Source: Candidatus Bathyarchaeota archaeon (GTDB lineage: Archaea; Thermoproteota; Bathyarchaeia; RBG-16-48-13; JAGMEO01). Taken from it: a stretch of DNA of 45,897 bases. Position 1 is the first letter of the stretch; each line of letters opens with the position of its first letter. Below the pieces are notes generated by a model. It did no database searches. It saw nothing but the letters and a program-made list of their open reading frames with translations, and was not told the DNA's origin. Shown one piece after another: positions 1 through 8,820 of this stretch. The stretch spans positions 1 through 45,897 of the forward strand of contig JAUVYS010000003.1 in the NCBI GenBank assembly GCA_030602965.1, in the 5' to 3' direction. Both the position numbers and the translations under genes were made by a program.

Positions 1-228
1 CATTATTGAAACCCTTACCCCTCCATGTACATTAGGCTTCAAAGGAGTCCCGTCCTTATCGCTTCCACCAGTTATTTTGAGTTTCGCTCCACGCATTTTT
101 GCGATGGATCCATCAATTGTGTCTCCGATTTTTTTTCCAACCAATGGTTGAGCTGCAGGACCTTCAACTTCAAGACTTTTTGATTTACCTGTTTCTGTGT
201 CTGATATTACAAGTTTGAACTTAGCCAT
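1..228 (-). CDS. rps6e: 30S ribosomal protein S6e, N-terminal part (cut by window edge)
   Basis: The first 76 codons of S6e are present and the gene runs off the left edge. The protein starts MAKFKLVISDTETGKSKSLE and contains GKKIGDTIDG and the conserved segment ITGGSDKDGTPLKP, which are typical of this small-subunit protein of archaea and eukaryotes. The ATG at 228 is the natural start because it gives the family N-terminus exactly. It is the last visible gene of the minus-strand translation run, 69 bases downstream of the aIF5B stop, so it may be co-transcribed with it. Confidence 0.93.
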   Translation of the reverse strand, partial: MAKFKLVISDTETGKSKSLEVEGPAAQPLVGKKIGDTIDGSIAKMRGAKLKITGGSDKDGTPLKPNVHGGVRVSIM

Positions 229-297
229 TCTTATCTCTCAGTCAATTGGTCTCATGCGATATCAACTATAGCCAAGCTTTCTATTTATTAAAGATTC

Positions 298-2082
298 TCA
301 TAGCCCCCATAGTGGATCACGTTTTCTCATGACTTCTATGAGCTTATTTAAAGCTTCAACTTCACTAGGCGAAAGTTTATTTTGATATTTCTCAAAAAGT
401 TCTTTCACATCCTCCTCAGGCACCAGCACGTACATCATATCGCCCTCATGCAAATTACGTCCTATGATTGGCTCTCTCATTGAAAGTGCAACTTGCATTC
501 CTTCGGTTGCTTCTGGTATTGGTTGTCCTTGACCTTGTATCTGTAAAACATCACCCACCGACTCACCATTGACCTTGACTAACCTGTAATTAGGCTGAAC
601 TCTTCCCGCAGTTACCTTGACACCAAATATTGCTGGTTTACTCTTTCTAAAAACGTAGCCTAGCATCACTTTTATCTCACCCGGCCTCACCAAAGATTCG
701 AATTTTCTTTTAGTCATAGCTTCTTCCTGTAAATGCACCCATTCGATGTAATCTTCTATCAGCCGGTAGATGACATTGTTCTTAAATAGTTTGACACCTT
801 TATTTCCAGCCTCTTCTTCAACATCAGGAAGAATTCGCACATTAAAAGAGAGAATTACACCCAACGTTTGAGTCTCCATCTTCACAATCGACGCTTCAAT
901 GACATCTCTTCTTGAAACATCCCCAACATCAGCCATTCTTACAGGAACCCCATTCTTCTCCAATTCACTTATCATAGCCTCCAGTGATCCCAGCGTGTCA
1001 GTTTTTAATACAACACCAACTTTGTCTGTAATTATCCTAAGTTTCTCTAACTCTTCAGCTACAGTTTCAACAAGCGTATTTACTGGATTTTTACGATCAG
1101 CAGCATATAGGGGAGCACCTGCAATGGCGTCTTCAATACCTGGAGCTGCAATCTTAACTCCTGCAGCTGCTTTCACCTCTTTTACAGGAGTGAATTTTTC
1201 GCGTGGCTCTCGTATTTCGTCGAGAGGTTTAGGTAGTAAGAGAGCTCTCACTCTGGTGACTATTGGCTTATTTTTGCCGCCAATAACTATTTTGTCTCCT
1301 TCATGTAGAACCCCGTCATATATGATAACGTTGATTGTAATACCAAGGCCTGGTTCTTCCTTTACCTCTAAGATCGTTCCTTTCGCAGCGCCTTTACTTA
1401 CTTTAAGTTTCTTTTTTATATACTGCTGAGTGAGACCGATTAAAATGGACAATAACTCGGGAATCCCTTCCCCTGTTTTGGCGCTCAAGGGAACAATGGT
1501 CACATATTTGGTGAAGTCTCTTATTCTATCAAACCGTTCAGCTTTGAAGCCAGTTCTGGAAAAGGTTCCAATTATTGTATAAATGCGATCGTCAAGTTGT
1601 TGCTGAACATTGGTGTCTTGACTTTTCAAAGATTCTAATAGAGAAACATCAGAATGGTTAACCCAACCAGGTATCGTGTCTATCTTGTTTGCAACTACGA
1701 TGAAAGGGATTTTCCTATTCTTAAGAATATCTAGACTTTCGTATGTCTGAGGTTCAAAACCCCTCAGAACATCCAGAACAAGTATTGCAATATCAGCAAC
1801 TGATCCACCACGTTTACGAAGATTAACAAAAACGCTGTGACCTGGCGTATCTATTACGAGGAGGCCTGGAATTTTGATTTTCCCGCTACTGCGCTTTATC
1901 ACCTTTCCACTTATAGCTTTCAAGGTTTTAAGGGGGAAGAAACTAGCTCCAATATGTTGCGTCATAGAGCCAACTTCACTCAAGGCAACTGCTGATCCCC
2001 GAATCTTGTCTAATAGAGTTGTTTTTCCTGAGTCAACATGACCTAGAACGCAAACAACTGGTTGGCGGATTCTAGCTGGCAA
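298..2082 (-). CDS. infB: Translation initiation factor aIF5B (IF-2 like GTPase)
   Basis: This 594-residue GTPase has the length usual for archaeal aIF5B, which promotes initiator tRNA positioning and subunit joining on the ribosome. G1 is GHVDSGKTT at residues 14-22, followed by the switch II motif DTPGH near residue 78 and the NKID motif near residue 132. The body then carries the EF-Tu-like domain II and the long C-terminal part (VMLGYVFRKSKPAIFGV, GMQVALSMREPIIGR) typical of the archaeal and eukaryotic factor rather than bacterial IF-2. No intein is present at the G1 motif, a common insertion site in archaeal infB. It lies between ndk upstream and rps6e downstream in the same orientation. 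Confidence 0.97.
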   Translation of the reverse strand: MPARIRQPVVCVLGHVDSGKTTLLDKIRGSAVALSEVGSMTQHIGASFFPLKTLKAISGKVIKRSSGKIKIPGLLVIDTPGHSVFVNLRKRGGSVADIAILVLDVLRGFEPQTYESLDILKNRKIPFIVVANKIDTIPGWVNHSDVSLLESLKSQDTNVQQQLDDRIYTIIGTFSRTGFKAERFDRIRDFTKYVTIVPLSAKTGEGIPELLSILIGLTQQYIKKKLKVSKGAAKGTILEVKEEPGLGITINVIIYDGVLHEGDKIVIGGKNKPIVTRVRALLLPKPLDEIREPREKFTPVKEVKAAAGVKIAAPGIEDAIAGAPLYAADRKNPVNTLVETVAEELEKLRIITDKVGVVLKTDTLGSLEAMISELEKNGVPVRMADVGDVSRRDVIEASIVKMETQTLGVILSFNVRILPDVEEEAGNKGVKLFKNNVIYRLIEDYIEWVHLQEEAMTKRKFESLVRPGEIKVMLGYVFRKSKPAIFGVKVTAGRVQPNYRLVKVNGESVGDVLQIQGQGQPIPEATEGMQVALSMREPIIGRNLHEGDMMYVLVPEEDVKELFEKYQNKLSPSEVEALNKLIEVMRKRDPLWGL

Positions 2083-2186
2083 TTTGGATCTCCTTTCATC
2101 GTGAGAAATCGGTGTTTAAACGACTCTATAAACTTAGAGTTATATCAACATCTCAAGTTTGATTAAGGGTTCGAATAAACCCTATT

Positions 2187-2606
2187 CTAAGACAAAATCT
2201 CTTCAGAAGTAAAGCAGATCTTTATTTCCCTCAAAGCGTTTTCTTCACTATCAGCTGCATGGATGATGTTCTCTGTTATTGAAAGTCCAAAATCACCTCT
2301 TATTGTTCCAAACGCAGCCTTTATTGGGTTTGTGGCACCCACCATTTTTCTCATAACCTTTATGGCTTCTTCTCCTTCAATGACCATAGCCACAATAAAA
2401 TCAGAAGTAATGTGGTTGATAAGGTTGCTAAAAAACGGTTTATTTCTGTGCATCTCGTATAGGTTTTCTGCTTGCGATCGGGTTAGTCGAAGAAGTTTTA
2501 AGGTTATTATTTTTAATCCTTTGTTTTCGATACTCATTATTATTTTCCCAATGAGACCCCTTTTAACAGCGTTCGGTTTAATTATGATAAATGTCTGACC
2601 TTTCAT
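2187..2606 (-). CDS. ndk: Nucleoside diphosphate kinase
   Basis: The enzyme transfers the gamma phosphate between nucleoside tri- and diphosphates through a phospho-histidine. The active-site motif NIIHAADSEE contains the catalytic His, and the N-terminus TFIIIKPNAVKRGLIG is typical. I chose the internal ATG at 2606, giving MKGQTFIIIKPNA, because it overlaps the stop of rpl24e as ATGA and gives the normal 139-residue length. A longer reading frame begins at 2642 but adds a non-conserved tail inside rpl24e. Overlapping stop and start codons indicate translational coupling with L24e. Confidence 0.95.
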   Translation of the reverse strand: MKGQTFIIIKPNAVKRGLIGKIIMSIENKGLKIITLKLLRLTRSQAENLYEMHRNKPFFSNLINHITSDFIVAMVIEGEEAIKVMRKMVGATNPIKAAFGTIRGDFGLSITENIIHAADSEENALREIKICFTSEEILS

Positions 2607-2797
2607 TCCTTTTTCGCTTTCCTCGCGTAATGAGTTGTCCATTTAAGTTTTTTTGGTTCCCTCTTGAGCACAAGCATATTTTTTCGACATTTACTTGAGC
2701 AGAACCAGTAAACTGTACTATCGGTTTTTACATACATAAGACCGGTTCCATGTTGGAATTCTTGTCCACAGAAGGAGCATTTATGTGATTTTGGCAT
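2603..2797 (-). CDS. rpl24e: 50S ribosomal protein L24e
   Basis: A 64-residue zinc-finger r-protein starting MPKSHKCSFCG. The four cysteines lie in CSFC and CSSKC, with YWFCSSKCRKN typical of L24e. A longer open frame extends to 2869 but overlaps rps28e and has no family similarity, so ATG 2797 is taken as the start. It lies 16 bases downstream of rps28e and its stop overlaps the ndk start (ATGA). L7Ae-S28e-L24e-Ndk-IF2 is a gene order widely shared among archaea. Confidence 0.95.
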   Translation of the reverse strand: MPKSHKCSFCGQEFQHGTGLMYVKTDSTVYWFCSSKCRKNMLVLKREPKKLKWTTHYARKAKKE

Positions 2798-2813
2798 ACG
2801 AAAATCCTCAAAA

Positions 2814-3032
2814 TTATCTGATTTTCTTAGCTTCCCTATCAGTCTCTCGCAACATGAGAATGTCACCAATCCTCACTGGGCCCTTTATGTTTCTGGATAT
2901 GATTCTTCCCTTGTCTTTTCCTTCAAGTAATTGTACACGTACTTGGTTGACCTCTCCAATTACTCCAACTCGGCCAATGACTTGAATCACTTCAGCTGGA
3001 GTTAGGAGCTTCTTTTGTTCTTTTTCGCTCAT
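2814..3032 (-). CDS. rps28e: 30S ribosomal protein S28e
   Basis: A 72-residue small-subunit protein. It ends with [26 protein letters not shown] in the family manner, with [21 protein letters not shown] before it. The N-terminus ([18 protein letters not shown]) is a little extended relative to euryarchaeal forms. It lies 18 bases downstream of rpl7ae and 16 bases upstream of rpl24e on the same strand, so one transcript is likely. Confidence 0.95.
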   Translation of the reverse strand: MSEKEQKKLLTPAEVIQVIGRVGVIGEVNQVRVQLLEGKDKGRIISRNIKGPVRIGDILMLRETDREAKKIR

Positions 3033-3050
3033 TGGTCAACTTCGCCTATC

Positions 3051-3422
3051 CTATTTTAGTAGGCTTTCCAGTTTTGACGTAATTTCTTTAACAAGTTCAG
3101 CAGCATCACCAGACTCTATTATGCAAACAGCAGCTGCTCCAACCTTTAAACCAGTTGAGGTTCCAAGCTTTAATTTGCTTGGCACATAAATGTATGCGGT
3201 TTTTCGTTCCTCGCATAGAAGTGGTAAATGAGCTACAACTTCAGGCGGTTGTACATCCTCTGCTATATAAACCAGTTTTGCTATTCCACGTTCAATGGCT
3301 TTAGTGGATTCATTAGTTCCTTTCTTGATTTTTCCTGTGTCTCGGGCTACTTGGAGAGCTTCATAGGCCACCTCTGCAAGTTCTTTTGATACGTCAAATT
3401 TTATAAAAAATGGTTTTGACAA
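3051..3422 (-). CDS. rpl7ae: 50S ribosomal protein L7Ae (kink-turn RNA-binding protein)
   Basis: L7Ae binds kink-turns in 23S rRNA and in C/D and H/ACA guide RNAs, and in archaea also joins RNase P. The 123 residues contain [32 protein letters not shown] and [15 protein letters not shown], the signature of the family. Translation begins at a TTG (3422). It is preceded at 3428-3434 by GGTGAGG, a strong match to the anti-Shine-Dalgarno sequence, which settles the start. It heads the translation operon, with no gene closely upstream. Confidence 0.96.
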   Translation of the reverse strand: MSKPFFIKFDVSKELAEVAYEALQVARDTGKIKKGTNESTKAIERGIAKLVYIAEDVQPPEVVAHLPLLCEERKTAYIYVPSKLKLGTSTGLKVGAAAVCIIESGDAAELVKEITSKLESLLK

Positions 3423-3499
3423 AAGGCCTCACCCTACTAAGATTGATCTGGCTTAAGAGTATGATTTAATATTTACTTATAAGGTTTTGTAGGTTTCAC

Positions 3500-5257
3500 T
3501 TATCTATGGGCATAAAATAAAACAGCATGGTTCTTACTTAGTAAGTTAATTTTTCCAAAACCTAAACGTTCCATTTGCACAGTAGCATTTACTTTTTCAT
3601 TTTTTAAACCGGATTCACCTAAACCTATCTGGGTTGTACCAGAAGGCATCACGATCTTTACATGGATGTTTCCTTCCTCAGGTAACCAGTGTATAAGTGG
3701 TACATTCAATTTTTTTGCTTCCATATATGGTTCACTATGAAAATTGCCTTCAACAACGTTCAATCTCACTTTTTCGATTTCTATATTGAATAATTCCATG
3801 AGTCGAACAATATTATTTGACTCCAAGATTTCTAGATCTTTTTTTGAAACATAGAGATGAGCGTTACCTTTTTTTGGCATTACCTGTAATGTTCGATGCC
3901 CCTTTTCTGAATGCCCTGGAATCAGTGGTGGCTTTGAAGTGTAAATTTGTTTTTCAAGACCTCTAATTAGTAGTTTTATCGGATCTACAACTACGAAGTA
4001 TCTATTGGAAGTTGAATCAATAATTTTCCTGTTTATTGCATAAATATTTTTCCAACTTAATGTTGCATCAACAGGCTTTGGTCCTAAGTCTATCATGATT
4101 TCACGTACAGTCTCTGGAGTGATTCCCCGTTTTCTGATCGCCATTAGTGTTCCAAGTCTTGGATCATCCCAGCCTAAGAATTCACCCTTTTCTATTCCTT
4201 CACGTATTTTTGATTTACTTAATACGGATCCTGAGATCTTTAATCGTCCATAGTGTATTGCTTCAGGATAGTTCCATCCAAGGTATTCATACAAGTATAA
4301 CTGTCTAGTCGTGTTTGTTACGTGCTCTTTTCCCCTAAGTATATGCGAAATTTTGAGTAGATAATCATCTATACCGCCACAAAATGCAAATAATGGCCAA
4401 ACTCTGAATTTTTCTCCTGTTCTTGGATGAGGATACTTGTGGGTATCGATAATTCTTAATGCTGGCCATTCTCTTACAGCCGGGTTTGGATGATTAGGAT
4501 CAGTCTTTATTCTCACTACAACCTCCCCTTCAGCGTACGTGCCATCAAGCATGTGATACCATCTTGTTATGTGCTCTTCAGGTGGGAGGTCACGGCATAT
4601 ACAGCTTTTTTTCTTTACAATGAGTCTTTTGAATGTTTGTGGATCGCAATTACAAAGATAAGCGTTACCTTGTGATAATAATTTGGCAGTATAATCATAG
4701 TAAGTTTGCATCCTATCTGACTGATAGACTTCGGTGTTCCATTTAACACCTAACCAACGTAAATCATTTCGAATCCATTCATAAGCTTCAGGTATTGGTG
4801 ACTTGGTACGTGGATCTGTATCATCGAATCTCAAGGTTAGTTTTCCATTATATCGCTTAGCATATTCATCACAAAGTATGACGGCTCTCGCCCCGCCTAT
4901 ATGAAGAGCCCCATCAGGGTTTGGACAGAATCTTGTATGCACAACTGGATATTTTTCTACATTTGGTAGAGGCGGCAAATCTTTTTTTTCAGATTTAGCT
5001 TTCTCAGGTTCTAAAAGTTCAGGCCAATTTTCAATAATAAATTGTTTTTGTTCTGACAGGGAGCGAGTGTTTACTTCGTTTACTACCTTCACCACTAATT
5101 CATTAACATCTTCTGTTCCAGCTCTTAGGCCTGGTTTAATTGAAAATAATTTACCTATTACAGGCCCGACTTTTGCTTTTCCTCCATATCGCAAAGCGTT
5201 CTGAAAAGCAAATCTCTTTATTAGTTCTATGAGTTCTATGTTATTTGATTTTGTCAA
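3500..5257 (-). CDS. gltX: Glutamyl-tRNA synthetase, archaeal type
   Basis: This class I synthetase charges tRNA with glutamate; archaeal members are non-discriminating and also glutamylate tRNA-Gln for later amidation. The HIGH-type motif is HIGG in PNPDGALHIGGARAVIL at about residue 118, and the KMSKS-type motif appears as LSKSK. The order is an archaea-specific N-terminal helical region, the Rossmann domain, and a C-terminal beta-barrel anticodon domain as in GlnRS and eukaryotic GluRS. Its 585 residues are normal. The start codon is TTG at 5257. It lies 78 bases upstream of rpl7ae. Confidence 0.95.
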   Translation of the reverse strand: MTKSNNIELIELIKRFAFQNALRYGGKAKVGPVIGKLFSIKPGLRAGTEDVNELVVKVVNEVNTRSLSEQKQFIIENWPELLEPEKAKSEKKDLPPLPNVEKYPVVHTRFCPNPDGALHIGGARAVILCDEYAKRYNGKLTLRFDDTDPRTKSPIPEAYEWIRNDLRWLGVKWNTEVYQSDRMQTYYDYTAKLLSQGNAYLCNCDPQTFKRLIVKKKSCICRDLPPEEHITRWYHMLDGTYAEGEVVVRIKTDPNHPNPAVREWPALRIIDTHKYPHPRTGEKFRVWPLFAFCGGIDDYLLKISHILRGKEHVTNTTRQLYLYEYLGWNYPEAIHYGRLKISGSVLSKSKIREGIEKGEFLGWDDPRLGTLMAIRKRGITPETVREIMIDLGPKPVDATLSWKNIYAINRKIIDSTSNRYFVVVDPIKLLIRGLEKQIYTSKPPLIPGHSEKGHRTLQVMPKKGNAHLYVSKKDLEILESNNIVRLMELFNIEIEKVRLNVVEGNFHSEPYMEAKKLNVPLIHWLPEEGNIHVKIVMPSGTTQIGLGESGLKNEKVNATVQMERLGFGKINLLSKNHAVLFYAHR

Positions 5258-5496
5258 AAGATTTCCCTAAACCCAGAAACTTGAGCTTATCTATATGTGT
5301 GAGATATAAAATGGTGTCAAATTAAAGAATTATCTAATAACTGTGAGATACAAGGATCGCACGCGTGATAGAGCAAGTATTTTCAATCCATTTGGCTTTT
5401 ACTCTTATTTCTTTGTCTTTGCCTCCGCAATTGTTTGCATAAGTACAAATTAAAAAGTTTCATGAAGAAGATGATAAAAACCAGAAAAATCGAATT

Positions 5497-5817
5497 TTAA
5501 GTGTACATCAGACCTGATTTATCATTTTTTTGTGACTCTTTTTTCCCAAGTTTCTGTAAATTTTTAGATAAAATATCTCTTAACGACTTTACGACATTAA
5601 GAGGTATAATCACCTCTACCTGTGAAAGCCGATCAATAACAATCTTCTCTCTAGATTTTGGCTTTTCACCTAACACAAATTCAGATACCGGCTCTCTAGG
5701 ACAATCTAAATAAAAGATTAATCGATAATCGGTTGGAGTTGGTTGAACTCTAACAACATTTGTATAGACTCTTCTAAAGTCATCACTTTTCCCTAATACT
5801 ATGTTCAATTTTGGCAT
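5497..5817 (-). CDS. DUF3467 family protein
   Basis: A 106-residue protein. The segment VYTNVVRVQPTPTDYRLIFYLD, followed by VEVIIPLNVVKSLRDILSKNL, resembles the DUF3467 family, whose function is not established. No catalytic motif, signal peptide or membrane segment is seen. The C-terminal tail is lysine-rich and probably disordered. It stands alone on the minus strand between GGPP synthase and gltX, with AT-rich spacers on both sides. GTGATGA just before the ATG could act as a ribosome binding site. The 239 bases between it and gltX contain no gene that I can recognise. Confidence 0.72.
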   Translation of the reverse strand: MPKLNIVLGKSDDFRRVYTNVVRVQPTPTDYRLIFYLDCPREPVSEFVLGEKPKSREKIVIDRLSQVEVIIPLNVVKSLRDILSKNLQKLGKKESQKNDKSGLMYT

Positions 5818-5908
5818 GATTCATCACATTAAGCTTACATGAGTCATGTTCGGAGCAATATTTTTAAAAATAAGTATATTACACTTGACAACTTAAATAA
5901 ACAGTCAG

Positions 5909-6916
5909 TTAATGTTTACGATTCACGAGGTAATCATTGAATTCAAGTAAAGCCCTCTTTGCCGTCGAGTCAGGGAAATTTGAAAGCTGTTTTTTTGCTT
6001 TTTCCCCTAATTGTATTGCCTTTACAGTAGCATAATCAATGGATCCAATGTTTTTAACGGCTTCTATTACCGACATTATCTCCTTTGGTGAAACAGAGGC
6101 GTTTCCAAGTGTAGAAAGAATTTGTTTTCTAAGATTTTTTCGGGTATTATTTAAAGCATGTAATATTATGAGAGTTTTTTTTCCCTCTCGAATATCACTA
6201 CCAACAGGTTTACCTAACTTCCCTTCGTCTGCTGTCAGACCTAAAACATCATCAACTATCTGAAACGCTAGACCACTATAATACGAAAAGTCTCCAACCC
6301 TCCTCACTTGTAATTCTGTGCCGCCACCAACTATTGCTCCTACTTGGGCCGCCGTTTTTAGGAGTGAAGCTGTTTTTTTCCCGATCATTTCAAAATATTC
6401 ATCTTCTGAGATTAATTCCTGCTTCTCGAATATCATGTCGTAAGCTTGACCTTCACAAATGGCGATAGCCGCTTTTGTGATTAGATTCAGAGCTTGAAGA
6501 ATCTGCTTCGGTTGTAGCCGCCTAGAGTCAACGAAATTAAGAACTGATTCGTAAACCTTTGCAAAAAGCAGGTCCCCAGCCGTTATTGCCATTGGAACCC
6601 CCCATTTAGCATGCACTGATGGTTTACCTCGTCTTTTAGTATCTTCATCCATTATGTCATCGTGTATGAGAGTGAACGTATGTAGTAGCTCAATAGCAGC
6701 TGCCATAGGCACAGCATCTTCAATTCGGCCACCCACCAATTCACATGATTTTAAAGTTAAGAAAGGGCGAGCTCTCTTACCTCCTGCATCAATAAGATGC
6801 CTCGAAGCTTCATAAAGTACCTTAGGTTTCCAACTCGCTCTTATGATCCTGTCCAAAAGTACATTAACTTGACTGGATGACTCTCTGAGTTGAACAGTTA
6901 AAAATTGACTTATCAT
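5909..6916 (-). CDS. idsA: Geranylgeranyl diphosphate synthase (trans-polyprenyl synthase)
   Basis: It condenses DMAPP with IPP to prenyl diphosphates, giving the C20 chains of archaeal lipids. The first aspartate-rich motif is DDIMD at residues 86-90 and the second is DDVLG at 222-226. Phe81 lies five residues before the first motif. In archaeal GGPP synthases a bulky residue there sets C20 product length, so a C20 product is inferred. The 335 residues are normal. Its ATG overlaps the fni stop as TAATG, so it is translationally coupled to the isomerase that supplies its DMAPP. Confidence 0.95.
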   Translation of the reverse strand: MISQFLTVQLRESSSQVNVLLDRIIRASWKPKVLYEASRHLIDAGGKRARPFLTLKSCELVGGRIEDAVPMAAAIELLHTFTLIHDDIMDEDTKRRGKPSVHAKWGVPMAITAGDLLFAKVYESVLNFVDSRRLQPKQILQALNLITKAAIAICEGQAYDMIFEKQELISEDEYFEMIGKKTASLLKTAAQVGAIVGGGTELQVRRVGDFSYYSGLAFQIVDDVLGLTADEGKLGKPVGSDIREGKKTLIILHALNNTRKNLRKQILSTLGNASVSPKEIMSVIEAVKNIGSIDYATVKAIQLGEKAKKQLSNFPDSTAKRALLEFNDYLVNRKH

Positions 6917-8010
6917 TATCTTTTCGCCACATAATTCTCTGGGTTAAAACCTCTAACCCTTAACCATTCAGCCATTTTCCCTGTTATTACAACTGGTGTG
7001 GATTTTAACTCTTCAATATTTTTACATCCTGTAAGAAACATTGCTATTTTAAACTCGTGTATGAAAATCTTAAGTTTCTCCAGAACTTTTTCAGTGTTGT
7101 CAGTAGCCGGTTTAAGAAGAGGCATCGCAAATCCAGCCATGGACGCCCCAAGAGCTATGGACTTAGCGACCTCCACGCCATTTCTTATTCCTCCTGACGC
7201 TATTATCTGTAATTTTGTAGATTGGTGTGTCTCTACAACACTAGCTACTGTTGGAATACCCCAATCCCAGAAGGTTTGTCCCAGCCTTTCTCTTACCCCG
7301 TTTTTCATTTTTTTCGCTCTGAAATATTCAACAGCTGCCCAACTTGTTCCCCCTGCGCCAGCAACATCAATTCCTTTGACCCCTGTAGCCTCGATCTTGA
7401 CAGCTTCTTCAGCAGCGATACCAGCTCCAGTTTCCTTAACAATCACAGGTACATTAACAGAATAAACTATTTCTTGGATTTTTTGAAGTACTCCCTTATA
7501 ATTTGTCTCACCCTCTGGCTGTATTACCTCTTGTAAAGGATTCAGATGGATGAATAGTGCATCAGCATCGATCATTTCTATCGCTTTCTGCGTTTCTTTG
7601 CCGCCATATCCTTGTACTAACTGTGGTGCACCTAGATTAGCTATCAGAAAAATGTTAGGAGCTTTCTCTCTGGCTACTTGAAATGTGTATGCAAGCTGTG
7701 GTTTTTCTAAAGCCACCCTCTGACTTCCAACCCCCATAGCCAGATCCAACGTCTCTGCTGCTTCTGCTAAAGCTGCGTTAATTCCCCTTGTTTTTTTAGT
7801 TCCTCCAGTAATAGATTCAATGAGTATTGGTGCTGATAATTTATGGCCAAGAAAGGAAGTTGACATGTCTACTTCTTGAAGCGCGATTTCAGGTAAAGCT
7901 CGATGGATTAAAAACACATCTTTGAATCCCGTAGTTACTCTCCTTGCTTGAACGTCTTCTTTAATTCCTATACTTATATGATTCTCTTTTCTATCACGTA
8001 TTATTGCCAT
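6916..8010 (-). CDS. fni: Isopentenyl-diphosphate delta-isomerase, type 2 (FMN-dependent)
   Basis: It interconverts IPP and DMAPP using reduced FMN. The 364-residue TIM-barrel shows MGVGSQRVALEKP, the segment VIVKETGAGI, GVKGIDVAGAGGTSW and ASGGIRNGVEVAKSIALGA, all typical of type 2 isomerases. It lies 6 bases after the isopentenyl phosphate kinase gene and overlaps idsA by one base. The order kinase, isomerase, prenyl synthase follows the biochemical order of the pathway. Confidence 0.96.
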   Translation of the reverse strand: MAIIRDRKENHISIGIKEDVQARRVTTGFKDVFLIHRALPEIALQEVDMSTSFLGHKLSAPILIESITGGTKKTRGINAALAEAAETLDLAMGVGSQRVALEKPQLAYTFQVAREKAPNIFLIANLGAPQLVQGYGGKETQKAIEMIDADALFIHLNPLQEVIQPEGETNYKGVLQKIQEIVYSVNVPVIVKETGAGIAAEEAVKIEATGVKGIDVAGAGGTSWAAVEYFRAKKMKNGVRERLGQTFWDWGIPTVASVVETHQSTKLQIIASGGIRNGVEVAKSIALGASMAGFAMPLLKPATDNTEKVLEKLKIFIHEFKIAMFLTGCKNIEELKSTPVVITGKMAEWLRVRGFNPENYVAKR

Positions 8011-8016
8011 TGTAAT

Positions 8017-8820
8017 TCAATCCAAAAATAGTTTTGTCCCTTTAACTTCTTCGTTTCTCATAGCTTTGAAAAGCCTATCTGGAACGTTGGCGTTCACCAT
8101 TATTATAGGAATATTATTTTCTAAAACAGGAATTATTTCAGACATTTTACCTGACATTCCTCCTGTTACATCCACATTACTTGACCCAGCAATATTATTG
8201 AGGAACCTCCTTAATTTTCTTAATGATATTTCACCAATTAATTTGGCTTCTGAATCGGTTTTGGGATCAGCTGTATACAAACCGTCTACATCTAGACCAA
8301 TCACGATCCTAGATGTTTTTACACTAGTTGCTAATTTAGAGATAATTTGGTCACCAGAGAGTATGGTGAACCCTAGTTTTTCATCAAGTACAGCATCCCC
8401 GTACATAACTGGAGTGATCCCTAAATCAAGCATCTTTTCTATGGATCTTGTTTCAAATCTTAAAATTCTTCCGTTTTCTGTTAATATGCAAGCTGATGGA
8501 GGAATTCCAACCACAGGTATTCCTTTATCTATAAAGGCATCGATTATTATTTTGTTTAAAGCCATCATTGCTTGTCTTGTCTTTGCGAAGCCTTCAAGCT
8601 GTGATGGAGTTTTGTAACCTTCCAGTATCTTATATTTTTTTGCGATAAAATGTCCAAAGGAGCCCCCGCCATGTACAACAAAAACTGAATCTACATTTGC
8701 TCTATAGATTTCTTTTATCAGCCTATTTATTGCAATTTCATTGGCAGTGAGAGGTTTTTCTTTTACTGTTATTACACTTCCTCCAAGTTTTAAGACAGTT
8801 AATTCTACTTTTGAATCCAT
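8017..8820 (-). CDS. ipk: Isopentenyl phosphate kinase
   Basis: A member of the amino acid kinase fold that phosphorylates isopentenyl phosphate to IPP, the last step of the modified archaeal mevalonate pathway. Visible motifs are KLGGSVIT at the N-terminus, VHGGGSFGHF with the substrate-binding His, and GDQIISKLA and DVTGGMSGKM in the C-terminal half. The 267 residues are normal. Its start lies inside the 3-prime end of mevalonate kinase, with a 16-base overlap, indicating coupling. No phosphomevalonate kinase gene is present here, which fits the modified route. Confidence 0.94.
   Translation of the reverse strand: MDSKVELTVLKLGGSVITVKEKPLTANEIAINRLIKEIYRANVDSVFVVHGGGSFGHFIAKKYKILEGYKTPSQLEGFAKTRQAMMALNKIIIDAFIDKGIPVVGIPPSACILTENGRILRFETRSIEKMLDLGITPVMYGDAVLDEKLGFTILSGDQIISKLATSVKTSRIVIGLDVDGLYTADPKTDSEAKLIGEISLRKLRRFLNNIAGSSNVDVTGGMSGKMSEIIPVLENNIPIIMVNANVPDRLFKAMRNEEVKGTKLFLD

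Noticed and set aside
899-1429. 176-codon open frame on the plus strand within infB
   Set aside because: It lies antisense to the conserved aIF5B gene, has a Ser/Thr/Ile-rich composition typical of antisense frames, and resembles no family.
5298-5350. Nine-base direct repeat TGTGAGATA at 5298-5306 and 5342-5350
   Set aside because: Only two short copies in AT-rich spacer, with no palindrome or clear promoter link; chance is likely.
7222-7536. 104-codon plus-strand frame within fni
   Set aside because: Antisense to a fully conserved enzyme; no ribosome binding site or family resemblance.
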